NCBI GenBank assembly: GCA_016715945.1
Contig: JADJXJ010000003.1
Coordinates: forward strand, 806,001 to 870,000
Reading direction: 5' to 3'
Source of the DNA: Bacteroidota bacterium
Lineage (GTDB): Bacteria; Bacteroidota; Bacteroidia; Bacteroidales; F082
DNA: 64,000 nucleotides
In this document: in pieces, positions 26,481 to 34,035 of the stretch
Layout of the letters: every line of letters begins with the position of its first letter
How positions within the stretch are numbered: the stretch's first letter is position 1
Made by a program: the position numbers and the translations under genes
The notes under the pieces: model-generated
Databases searched by the model: none
Told to the model about the DNA's origin: nothing
What the model saw: the letters and a program-made list of their open reading frames with translations, nothing else

Positions 26481-27047
26481 ATGAAAAACCTGAAATACCT
26501 CAGCCTGCTGGCATTGCTGGCCCTGCTTGCTAGTGCATGCAACAAGGACAAGAATCATCCCGGCTATATTTATTTTCCGGATATGCATTATCCTGTGGCC
26601 TACGAAACCTATTCCGAGAATCCTGTATTTGCTGAGGGCAAAACGAACCGGCTGCCCGCGGAGGGCACCATCTTTCGTGGAGGCCCCGAGCCTTACCCCT
26701 ACAAGCCTAAGTCGTTCGAAGATCAGCAAAGAGCCGGCCTTGAGCTGACCAATCCCATCGTACTCGATGATCAGGTGCTTGCCAAAGGAAAAGAACAATA
26801 CGATATTTATTGCAAGATCTGCCACGGCGAGAAGGGCAAAGGCGACGGTCACCTTTACAGCAGCGGGCTTTTTGTAGCCAAGCCAACCTCGCTGGTGGAC
26901 GATTATGTGAAAAATAAACCCGACGGCGAAATTTATCATGTGATCACCATGGGTTCGCTCTCAGGCCTCATGGGCGCCCACGCGGGACAGATTTTGCCCG
27001 AGAACAGATGGAAAATCATTCATTACGTTCGTTCACTGCAAAAGTGA
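26481..27047 (+). CDS. actE: alternative complex III subunit E, monoheme cytochrome c lipoprotein
   Basis: A periplasmic electron carrier bound to ACIII. The 188 residues start with a lipoprotein leader (LLASAC, Cys20). A region PGYIYFPDMHYPVAYETYS then GTIFRGGPEPYPY is typical of ActE, and a class I cytochrome c domain follows with CKICHGEKGKGDG at about 111-123. A Met in VITMGSLSGLMG is a candidate axial ligand. The frame opens 60 nt upstream inside actF, but ATG 26481 gives the lipoprotein signal. It is last in the act operon and is followed by a terminator. Confidence 0.92.
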   Translation: MKNLKYLSLLALLALLASACNKDKNHPGYIYFPDMHYPVAYETYSENPVFAEGKTNRLPAEGTIFRGGPEPYPYKPKSFEDQQRAGLELTNPIVLDDQVLAKGKEQYDIYCKICHGEKGKGDGHLYSSGLFVAKPTSLVDDYVKNKPDGEIYHVITMGSLSGLMGAHAGQILPENRWKIIHYVRSLQK

Positions 27048-27073
27048 TTGTAAATCAAAACTATAGCTACGTC

Positions 27074-27105
27074 AAAGCCTCCCGAAGTCCCTTGGGAGGC
27101 TTTTT
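27074..27105 (+). terminator. rho-independent terminator of the act operon
   Basis: AAAGCCTCCC pairs with GGGAGGCTTT around a 10-nt loop, followed by TT. It starts 27 nt after the actE stop and 15 nt before the next gene. Confidence 0.88.
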
Positions 27106-27120
27106 GCTCACTAAATAAAT

Positions 27121-27606
27121 ATGACATCAACAAAAATTACCAAAGGAACCATAGCCACCCTCAGCTACAGTTTAAGCAATGCCACAACCGGTCAAACGAT
27201 AGGCGAGTATAACGAGCAGGACCTCTTATTTGGCTACGGACTTTTGTTGGACGCCTTCGAGAAAAATCTGGAAGGTCGCGCTTCGGGTGAAGCATTCAGT
27301 TTTGAGCTGAGTGCCGAAGAAGCTTATGGGCAGGTTAATCCGAAGGCTGTGGTGTTTGTGCCCATCGAAAATTTCGCTGATGAATACGGAAACCTTGACT
27401 TTGAAGCATTAAAGGTGGGCAACATTTTCCCCATGGGGGATGCGCAAGGCAACAGATACTATGGTAAAGTGATTGAGGTACAAACAGATAAGGTAAAGCT
27501 GGATTTTAACCATCACCTCGCCGGGATCAACCTGCTGTTTACAGGCAAGGTTATTCAATGCCGGCAGGCCACCACCGAAGAAATTCAGGCATTCATTCAA
27601 CCTTGA
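27121..27606 (+). CDS. FKBP-type peptidyl-prolyl isomerase, SlyD-like
   Basis: Isomerises peptide bonds before proline and acts as a folding helper. The 161 residues show the SlyD layout: an FKBP half at the start (VFGYGLLLDAFEKNLEGRASGE-like segment at about 36-58, LSAEEAYGQ). The IF chaperone flap follows (about 70-130), then the closing motif DFNHHLAGINLLFTGKV (about 127-143). No metal-binding His/Cys tail is present, unlike E. coli SlyD, and no signal peptide, so it is cytoplasmic. It sits between the act terminator and genes for heme and copper handling; a role in oxidase maturation is possible but not shown. Confidence 0.9.
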   Translation: MTSTKITKGTIATLSYSLSNATTGQTIGEYNEQDLLFGYGLLLDAFEKNLEGRASGEAFSFELSAEEAYGQVNPKAVVFVPIENFADEYGNLDFEALKVGNIFPMGDAQGNRYYGKVIEVQTDKVKLDFNHHLAGINLLFTGKVIQCRQATTEEIQAFIQP

Positions 27607-27620
27607 AAAAATACGGGCAT

Positions 27621-28235
27621 ATGAAAAACATTTTGCTTCTCACAGTTTTAGTGTGGATGATCAGCGGTTGTCGCACTGCCAATCGGCATGAAACATCTGG
27701 GAGCGATCGTGCAGCCGACAGCCTTTACCAGGCTCATTTGCAGCAGGGAAGGGAAGTAGTCAGGCTGAGCTTCGGGGCACTCAGCGCCAGGTTGCAACAA
27801 GCTATAGGTGAGCGAGGCACCGAAGGCGCCATAGCATTCTGCAATGTGCATGCCTTGCCCATCACCGACTCGCTCTCGCAGGCCATGGATGTCAGCATCA
27901 GGCGCACAGCCATGCGCTACCGCAACCCGGAGAATGCTCCGGAGCCTGATGACGAAGAAATCATGCGGAAGTTCGCAAGCATGAATCTTATGCAAGGCAG
28001 CCTGCCGGATACGCTCTTGCAAAACGCAAGCGGGCAATTTGTGTACCTGGCACCCATCCTTACTTTGCCGGCCTGCCTGCAATGCCACGGCCTGCCAGAA
28101 ACGGATATTGCGCCACAAACCATGAGCCTGATCCGGACACTCTATCCGGATGACAAGGCCATCGCTTTCAGGGAAATGGAACTGCGCGGTATGTGGAAGA
28201 TTACTTTTAAGAAATCTATCCGGAACAACCAATGA
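27621..28235 (+). CDS. DUF3365 (Tll0287-like) heme-binding lipoprotein
   Basis: A 204-residue exported lipoprotein (lipobox ISGC, Cys17) of the DUF3365 family, a PAS-like fold that binds heme c. Seen here are AIAFCNVHALPITDSLS at about 72-88, RYRNPENAPE at about 100, and a single heme c motif CLQCHG at about 153-158. The family occurs as a stand-alone sensor-like cytochrome and as the input domain of signalling proteins. Its place directly ahead of ccoI (4-nt ATGA overlap) and near the cbb3 genes suggests redox or gas sensing, or oxidase assembly. That is an inference from context. The longer frame from 27558 overlaps the isomerase gene. Confidence 0.85.
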   Translation: MKNILLLTVLVWMISGCRTANRHETSGSDRAADSLYQAHLQQGREVVRLSFGALSARLQQAIGERGTEGAIAFCNVHALPITDSLSQAMDVSIRRTAMRYRNPENAPEPDDEEIMRKFASMNLMQGSLPDTLLQNASGQFVYLAPILTLPACLQCHGLPETDIAPQTMSLIRTLYPDDKAIAFREMELRGMWKITFKKSIRNNQ

Positions 28236-30619
28236 GCGAAAATGCCTGCGTGCATTGCGGCGCCGACTGTGGCAGCCATCCTGTGGTGTGGAACGAAAAA
28301 AATTTTTGCTGCCACGGATGCAGTACAGTATATCAGATCCTGCACGAAAAGGAGCTGACCCAGTATTACGAAATACAACCCATGGCCGGGGTGAAGATCG
28401 AAACCGGTCAGCCCCTCAAAAAGTTTGCCTTCCTCGACAATGAGGACATCGCTTCGAGGTTGTTGTTGTTCAACGATGGGCAAACAGCGAGGGTCAGGTT
28501 TTTTGTGCCTGCCATACATTGCGCCTCATGCATCTGGCTGCTCGAACACCTCGAATCGCTCAATGAGGGTATTGTTTTTTCTTCGGTCAACTTCCCCCGC
28601 AAAGAAGTTACAATCAGCTTCCGTCCCGAGAAAATCAGCCTGCGGCAGGTGGCCGAACTGCTTGCCGCCATTCATTACGTGCCCGAAATCAACCTGAGCC
28701 ACCTTGATGCGCCCGAAAAGGTCAGGAACAACAAAAGCCTGTTGCTCAAACTCGGCATCGCATCCTTTAGTTTTCTCAACATCATGATGTACAGCTTCCC
28801 GGAGTATGTCCCCGGGGGCCACCTGCTGGAGGAAAACTTTAAGCATGTTTTTGGTTGGCTTAGTTTTGTTCTCATCCTACCGGTAGTGTTCTACAGTGCA
28901 AGCGATTACTATCTGGCTGCATGGAAAGGGTTGAAGCACAAGGTGATAAGCCTTGATGTGCCCATTACCCTGGGCATCATTGCACTATTCTTACAAAGCT
29001 CCTGGGAGGTTTTCAACGGCAATGGGATCGGATACATGGACTCGCTGGCTGGGTTATTGTTTTTCCTGCTCATTGGCAAATGGTATCAGGGCAAGACCTA
29101 CGAAGCCTTATCGTTCGAGCGCGATTACCGGAGCTATTTCCCTGTGGCTGTTACACTTATGGTGGGTGATGAGGAGGTGCAGACCCCTATTGCAGCGCTG
29201 AAAAAAGGCGACCGGATTCGCATCCACAGCCAGGAACTTGTGCCGGCCGATGCCATACTTGTTGAGGGGCAGGGCAACATCGATTATTCCTTTGTTACCG
29301 GCGAATCGCTTCCGGTTGCAAGGGCAAAGGGCGATTTTATTTATGCCGGCGGTCGCCAGGTGGGAAGCTCCATCGATCTGGTTGTCGAAAAACCGGTGGA
29401 GCAAAGCTACCTTACGCAGTTGTGGAACCAAAGCAGCCGGAAAGATGAGCTGCATACCCTGAACAACCACATCAACAATGTAAGTAAGTATTTTACTGTG
29501 GTTGTGTTGGTTATTGCATTCGCTGCTTTTGCTTGGTGGCTGAGGATTGATTTTGGCAAAGCAGTGTATGTGCTGGCGTCGGTGCTTATTGTGGCATGTC
29601 CGTGTGCGCTGGCACTCACAGTGCCGTTTACATTCGGAAGCACACTCAGGGCCTTTGGCCGAAGGGGATTCTATCTGAAGAAGACTGATGTGGTTGAAGA
29701 CCTTTACCGAACCAATACCATCGTTTTTGACAAAACCGGTACCTTGACGCTCAACCGCAGTGTGCATGTGGACTGGGAGGGTACATTGCCTGACAAATCC
29801 ACACTCACAATGATTTATTCGGTGGTACGGCACTCCTCGCATCCACTAAGTCAGGCCATTGCCAAACATCTGGCCGGCCAGGAACAACTGGAAGTCTCCC
29901 GCTTCGAAGAGCTGCCGGGACAAGGAATCATGGCCGAAGCATCAGGAAAACGCATTACCCTTGGTTCGTCGAAGTTTGTTACTGGTCAGGAATCTGACGA
30001 AAGTGCCTCCGAAACAAGAGTTTATGTGGCTATCGACAACAGCCCTGTCGGATATTTTCGTTTTTCGAACGTTTACCGTCCGGGATTGAAAGCGCTCGTG
30101 GCTGAGCTTGAGAAGCATTACGAGCTCCACCTCATTTCGGGGGATAATGATGCGGAAGCGCAAAACCTCAGGGGGATTTTCGGCGAGCGTACAGCTTTGC
30201 GGTTCGGTCAGTCGCCAACCGATAAAAAGGAGTACATTCTCAGGCTCAAAGCACAAGGCAAGCGTGTAGCCATGATTGGCGACGGCCTCAATGATGCCGG
30301 TGCCCTGGCCGAAAGTCACACAGGGATCAGCATAGCTGAAGACGTGTTCAGCTTTTCTCCTGCCTGCGATGCCATCCTCGATGCCGGGCGCTTTGGCAGC
30401 CTGCACCGCTTTTTCCGCTTCTCCAGGCTGAGTTTCCGTGTGATCCGAATGAGTTTTGTGATCTCATTTCTCTACAATGTTATCGGCCTGAGTTTTGCAG
30501 TCAGCGGAAACCTATCACCTATTGTTGCGGCAATTCTTATGCCGGTGAGTTCGGTTTCGGTAGTTGCCTTCGATACCCTTTGCGTAATGTGGCTTGCAAA
30601 CAGACACTTGCCCAGATAA
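28232..30619 (+). CDS. ccoI: copper-exporting P1B-type ATPase for cbb3 oxidase assembly
   Basis: Pumps copper across the inner membrane for insertion into the cbb3 oxidase. The 795 residues begin with a Cys-rich metal-binding segment (CVHCGADCG ... CCHGCSTVY, about 6-33) typical of FixI/CcoI. An HMA-like domain with HCASC follows at about 96-100. There are eight TM helices, with the transport motif CPCALAL at about 457. The phosphorylation site DKTGT is at about 500, and MIGDGLNDAGAL at about 682. The ATG overlaps the stop of the DUF3365 gene (ATGA). ccoS follows after 116 nt, which include a separate promoter. Confidence 0.94.
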   Translation: MSENACVHCGADCGSHPVVWNEKNFCCHGCSTVYQILHEKELTQYYEIQPMAGVKIETGQPLKKFAFLDNEDIASRLLLFNDGQTARVRFFVPAIHCASCIWLLEHLESLNEGIVFSSVNFPRKEVTISFRPEKISLRQVAELLAAIHYVPEINLSHLDAPEKVRNNKSLLLKLGIASFSFLNIMMYSFPEYVPGGHLLEENFKHVFGWLSFVLILPVVFYSASDYYLAAWKGLKHKVISLDVPITLGIIALFLQSSWEVFNGNGIGYMDSLAGLLFFLLIGKWYQGKTYEALSFERDYRSYFPVAVTLMVGDEEVQTPIAALKKGDRIRIHSQELVPADAILVEGQGNIDYSFVTGESLPVARAKGDFIYAGGRQVGSSIDLVVEKPVEQSYLTQLWNQSSRKDELHTLNNHINNVSKYFTVVVLVIAFAAFAWWLRIDFGKAVYVLASVLIVACPCALALTVPFTFGSTLRAFGRRGFYLKKTDVVEDLYRTNTIVFDKTGTLTLNRSVHVDWEGTLPDKSTLTMIYSVVRHSSHPLSQAIAKHLAGQEQLEVSRFEELPGQGIMAEASGKRITLGSSKFVTGQESDESASETRVYVAIDNSPVGYFRFSNVYRPGLKALVAELEKHYELHLISGDNDAEAQNLRGIFGERTALRFGQSPTDKKEYILRLKAQGKRVAMIGDGLNDAGALAESHTGISIAEDVFSFSPACDAILDAGRFGSLHRFFRFSRLSFRVIRMSFVISFLYNVIGLSFAVSGNLSPIVAAILMPVSSVSVVAFDTLCVMWLANRHLPR

Positions 30620-30665
30620 AAAGGTTCGGGGGTCTTATTTAGAATTTTTCCAAATAACTTAAAAG

Positions 30666-30685
30666 GTGTTAAGTTTCGTTAACAC
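30666..30685. promoter_or_regulatory. operator-like inverted repeat in the ccoS-ccoNOQP promoter
   Basis: GTGTTAA (30666-30672) and TTAACAC (30679-30685) form a perfect 7-bp inverted repeat with a 6-nt spacer. It lies just upstream of the -7 box, in place of a recognisable -33 element. This suggests an activator- or repressor-controlled promoter. The half-site spacing differs from FNR or CRP sites. Confidence 0.5.
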
Positions 30686-30690
30686 TTTTA

Positions 30691-30698
30691 TAAATTTG
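30691..30698 (+). promoter_or_regulatory. -7 box for the cbb3 oxidase operon
   Basis: TAAATTTG is a full match to TAnnTTTG, giving a predicted start near 30705 and a leader of about 31 nt before ccoS. Confidence 0.6.
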
Positions 30699-30735
30699 CT
30701 TGTGATAACCATAATCAAGCACCCCATTACCTAAA

Positions 30736-30951
30736 ATGAGCGCAATAATTTTCCTGATTTTTCTTGGTATAGTGGTGGCCGGCGGATTTGTGGTTGCTTT
30801 TATTTGGGCTGTGCGAAGCGGGCAATACGACGACGATTACACCCCATCGGTGCGCATGTTGTTCGATCCGCGCAAACCAGGCCTTGGAGAGCCTTCAACC
30901 GAGCAGCCTGACCAACCGAACAACGAAAAACCAAACACAAATAACCAATAA
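30736..30951 (+). CDS. ccoS: cbb3-type oxidase assembly protein CcoS
   Basis: A small membrane protein needed to insert heme and copper into CcoN. The 71 residues have one N-terminal TM helix (about 3-26), then the family signature WAVRSGQYDDDYTPSVRMLFD (about 25-45). The low-complexity polar tail is rich in Pro, Asn and Gln. It comes first in the oxidase operon, 12 nt ahead of ccoNO, directly behind the operator-like site. Confidence 0.93.
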   Translation: MSAIIFLIFLGIVVAGGFVVAFIWAVRSGQYDDDYTPSVRMLFDPRKPGLGEPSTEQPDQPNNEKPNTNNQ

Positions 30952-30963
30952 AACCAACATCGC

Positions 30964-33102
30964 ATGGAGCTGCAAAAGTTTACTTACGACAACCGGTTGG
31001 TGCGTATGTTTATGTACGCCACCATCTTATGGGGTCTGGTAGGCATGCTTGTAGGGCTGACCATTGCCCTTGAGCTTATCTTTCCGCATTTGAGCGCCAA
31101 CATTCCATGGCTCTCATTCGGCAGGCTGAGACCCCTGCACACCAATGCCGTGATTTTTGCCTTTGTGGGCAACGGGATTTTTACGGCAGTTTATTACAGC
31201 ACGCCAAGGCTGCTCAAAACACCTATGTACAGCGAATTGCTGGGCAAGATCCACTTCTGGGGCTGGCAACTGATCATTGTCAGCGCTGCCCTCACGCTTC
31301 CGCTCGGCTACACGGTCGGAAAAGAGTATGCCGAACTGGAGTGGCCGATCGACCTGGCCATTACTGTCATCTGGGTAGTATTTGGTATCAACCTGATAAT
31401 GACCATGGTCAACAGGCGAACCAAGCATATTTATGTGGCCATCTGGTTCTACATCGCCACTTTTGTCACGGTGGCTGTGCTGCATGTTGTAAACTCGATC
31501 AACATTCCGGTGTCGTTTTTAAAGAGCTATCCGGTGTATGCCGGCGTACAGGATGCACTCGTGCAATGGTGGTACGGACACAATGCCGTGGCATTTTTCC
31601 TCACCACACCCTACCTTGGGCTGATGTACTATTTTATCCCCAAGGCAGCCAACCGTCCTGTTTACTCTTATCGTCTGTCGATTATTCACTTCTGGGCGCT
31701 CATTTTCCTTTACATCTGGGCCGGCCCGCACCATCTGCTTTACTCTTCCTTGCCCGACTGGGCTCAGGCGCTTGGTGTCGTATTTTCTGTAATGCTCATT
31801 GCGCCGTCATGGGGTGGGATGATCAACGGTTTGCTCACATTGCGCGGCGCCTGGGACAAAGTGCGCGAGGATCCTGTGCTGAAGATGTTTGTTGTTGGTG
31901 TTACAGCTTATGGGATGTCTACCTTCGAAGGGCCGATGCTCTCCACCAAATCGGTGAATGCCCTCAGTCACTTTACCGACTGGACGATTGCCCACGTGCA
32001 TATTGGCGCCCTGGGCTGGAACGGCATGCTCACCTTCGGGATGCTCTACTGGTTGTGGCCTCGTCTGTTTAGTGTAAAGCTCTACAGCAGAGGACTTGCC
32101 AATGCACATTTCTGGCTCTCTACCACCGGTATGCTATTCTTTGCCATTCCGCTTTATTTTGCAGGCTTCACCCAGAGCCTGATGTGGAAGGAATTCACAG
32201 AAGAAGGCTTTCTCAAATACCCCAACTTCATTGAAACTGTGGTGCAGATTTTGCCCATGTACTATATCCGCGCCTTTGGTGGAACACTCTACATCACTGG
32301 TATTCTGCTCATGATTTATAACCTGGTCAAAACCACACAGGCAGGCAAGTTTGTACCTTTCGAAGAAGACCAGGCACCGGCCCTCGAGAGCCAGTCGCAT
32401 GGCGTCGACCGCGGCCATCGTGTCATCGAAGGAAAGCCGGTACTTTTCACTGTGCTGGCCCTGGTGGCTATTCTCATCGGTGGCATTGTGGAATTTGTGC
32501 CTATGTTTATGGTGAAGTCGAATGTGCCAACCATTGCCAGCGTCAAACCCTACACCCCGCTAGAATTGCAAGGCCGGGATATCTATGTGCGCGAAGGTTG
32601 CTATCTGTGCCACAGTCAGATGGTCCGTCCGTTCCGCTCCGAGGTTGAACGTTATGGCGATTATACCAAAGCCGGCGAAACAGTGTATGATCATCCGTTC
32701 CAGTTTGGCTCAAAGCGCACCGGTCCCGACCTGGCCCGCGAAGGCGTAAAAACCAGTCCGGTGTACAAACCTGCCTCATGGCACTACAACCACTTCCTCG
32801 ACCCGCAGCGGGTGGTTGCACAGTCGATCATGCCGCCTTACCCCTGGCTGATCAAAAACAACCTGGATATCAGCAGCACACCAAAGAAGATCAGGGTGAT
32901 GCAAACCCTGGGCGTGCCCTATCCTGAAGGTTATGACCAAAAGGCCAATGACGACCTGATGAAACAAGCCCGCGAAATTGCTGCCAACCTCAAACAGAGT
33001 GGCATCGAAGTGGACGAAAACAAGGAAGTGATCGCCCTGATTGCCTACATCATGCGTCTTGGTGTGGATATCCACGAAAACAACGCACTCGGACAGAAAT
33101 AA
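30964..33102 (+). CDS. ccoNO: cbb3-type cytochrome c oxidase subunits I and II, fused
   Basis: Catalytic core of a high-affinity terminal oxidase: reduces oxygen to water and pumps protons. The 712 residues join CcoN (about 1-470) to CcoO (about 490-712). In CcoN are the low-spin heme ligand in RPLHTNAV (about 57-64), the CuB ligand in WWYGHNAV (about 202-209), GPHHLLYSSLPDW (about 256-268), and the heme ligands in IAHVHIGALGWNG (about 344). In CcoO a TM helix precedes a heme c site CYLCH (about 546-550) followed by SQMVRPFRSE. Fusion of the two subunits is frequent in Bacteroidota. ccoQ follows after 8 nt. Confidence 0.96.
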   Translation: MELQKFTYDNRLVRMFMYATILWGLVGMLVGLTIALELIFPHLSANIPWLSFGRLRPLHTNAVIFAFVGNGIFTAVYYSTPRLLKTPMYSELLGKIHFWGWQLIIVSAALTLPLGYTVGKEYAELEWPIDLAITVIWVVFGINLIMTMVNRRTKHIYVAIWFYIATFVTVAVLHVVNSINIPVSFLKSYPVYAGVQDALVQWWYGHNAVAFFLTTPYLGLMYYFIPKAANRPVYSYRLSIIHFWALIFLYIWAGPHHLLYSSLPDWAQALGVVFSVMLIAPSWGGMINGLLTLRGAWDKVREDPVLKMFVVGVTAYGMSTFEGPMLSTKSVNALSHFTDWTIAHVHIGALGWNGMLTFGMLYWLWPRLFSVKLYSRGLANAHFWLSTTGMLFFAIPLYFAGFTQSLMWKEFTEEGFLKYPNFIETVVQILPMYYIRAFGGTLYITGILLMIYNLVKTTQAGKFVPFEEDQAPALESQSHGVDRGHRVIEGKPVLFTVLALVAILIGGIVEFVPMFMVKSNVPTIASVKPYTPLELQGRDIYVREGCYLCHSQMVRPFRSEVERYGDYTKAGETVYDHPFQFGSKRTGPDLAREGVKTSPVYKPASWHYNHFLDPQRVVAQSIMPPYPWLIKNNLDISSTPKKIRVMQTLGVPYPEGYDQKANDDLMKQAREIAANLKQSGIEVDENKEVIALIAYIMRLGVDIHENNALGQK

Positions 33103-33110
33103 TCTGACTT

Positions 33111-33317
33111 ATGAAAATTGTCACCAAAGTCCTGGAAGGAGTGGCTGATATTCAGATATTTCCGATCATCGGGATGATTATTTTCTTCACCTTGTTCGTG
33201 GGCTTGATCGTGCATGTGGCAAGGATGAGCCGCGAACAAGTGGACGAATACAGCCACCTTCCGCTGGACGAGGAGGAAAATAATGACGACAATGTGCAAA
33301 CGCATCAAAAAATTTAA
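33111..33317 (+). CDS. ccoQ: CcoQ-like small subunit of cbb3 oxidase
   Basis: A 68-residue protein with one TM helix (about 17-38, FPIIGMIIFFTLFVGLIVHV) and an acidic C-terminal tail (DEEENNDD). Sequence conservation in CcoQ is low, so the assignment leans on size, topology and position between ccoNO (8 nt upstream) and ccoP (3 nt downstream). In other bacteria CcoQ stabilises the complex. Confidence 0.82.
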   Translation: MKIVTKVLEGVADIQIFPIIGMIIFFTLFVGLIVHVARMSREQVDEYSHLPLDEEENNDDNVQTHQKI

Positions 33318-33320
33318 AAC

Positions 33321-33917
33321 ATGACCAACACAGACAAACATATCAACAGCGGACAGGAGCACGAAGTTGACAGTGCAACCAACGTGCGCCTCATCAAGGG
33401 CCATGAATACGATGGCATTAAGGAGCTGGATAACGACATGCCCTCGTGGTGGGTGTGGTTGTTCATCATCACCATTGTCTTCTCGCTGGTATATCTGGTG
33501 AGGCTGTGGGTGTTTCGCGCCGACGACCTCATACAGGAAAAAGAATTCCAGCGCGAGATGGCAGCTGCCCCGAAAGTAAACCGGCCGGTTGAAGAGCTTG
33601 CAATGGTACTGCTCGAGGATGACCTTTCGATCAACAACGGCAAAGAAACCTGGACCAAGATCTGCGCCGTGTGCCACCTTGCAGACGGCGGCGGATTGGT
33701 TGGACCCAACATGACCGACAACTACTGGATCCATGGCAACCGGGTAGAAGACCTGTTTGATGTGATTACCAACGGCGTAATCGAGAAGGGAATGATTCCC
33801 TACAAAGACCAGCTCACACCCAGGCAGCGTCTCGAAGTCATCAGCTTCATCATGCTTAAGTTGCAGGGTACCACACCTGCCAATCCCAAAGAGCCCCAAG
33901 GCGAGCTGTACGAATGA
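33321..33917 (+). CDS. ccoP: cbb3-type oxidase subunit III, single-heme form
   Basis: Cytochrome c subunit that hands electrons to CcoO. The 198 residues contain the CcoP N-terminal signature YDGIKELDNDMPSWWVWLF (about 31-49) and a TM helix (about 42-63). A single cytochrome c domain follows with CAVCH at about 115-119, GPNMTDNYWIHG, and a Met in KGMIPYKDQLT. Proteobacterial CcoP has two hemes and about 300 residues; only one CxxCH is present here, and the protein ends soon after the first domain. Last gene before the operon terminator. Confidence 0.93.
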   Translation: MTNTDKHINSGQEHEVDSATNVRLIKGHEYDGIKELDNDMPSWWVWLFIITIVFSLVYLVRLWVFRADDLIQEKEFQREMAAAPKVNRPVEELAMVLLEDDLSINNGKETWTKICAVCHLADGGGLVGPNMTDNYWIHGNRVEDLFDVITNGVIEKGMIPYKDQLTPRQRLEVISFIMLKLQGTTPANPKEPQGELYE

Positions 33918-33983
33918 TTTCGTCCGGATCTCCTTATTCTTTTCATACTGTGATCACTATTCAAACTAAATATTAACAGCAAT

Positions 33984-34029
33984 TCGGGTAACTCTCCCCG
34001 GCCGAGGAGGGTTACCCGATTTATATTTT
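33984..34029 (+). terminator. terminator after ccoP
   Basis: TCGGGTAACTCTCC pairs with GGAGGGTTACCCGA (14 positions, one G-U) around an 8-nt loop, followed by a T-rich stretch. ccoG starts only 7 nt further on. ccoG is therefore served either by read-through or by a weak promoter (TATATTTT, 34022-34029) buried in the T-run. Confidence 0.7.
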
Positions 34030-34035
34030 AAGGCC

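Noticed and set aside
30703..30717. TGAT...ATCA pair near the ccoS start, possible FNR box
   Set aside because: The half-sites are 7 nt apart instead of 4, and the pair lies at or after the predicted transcript start.
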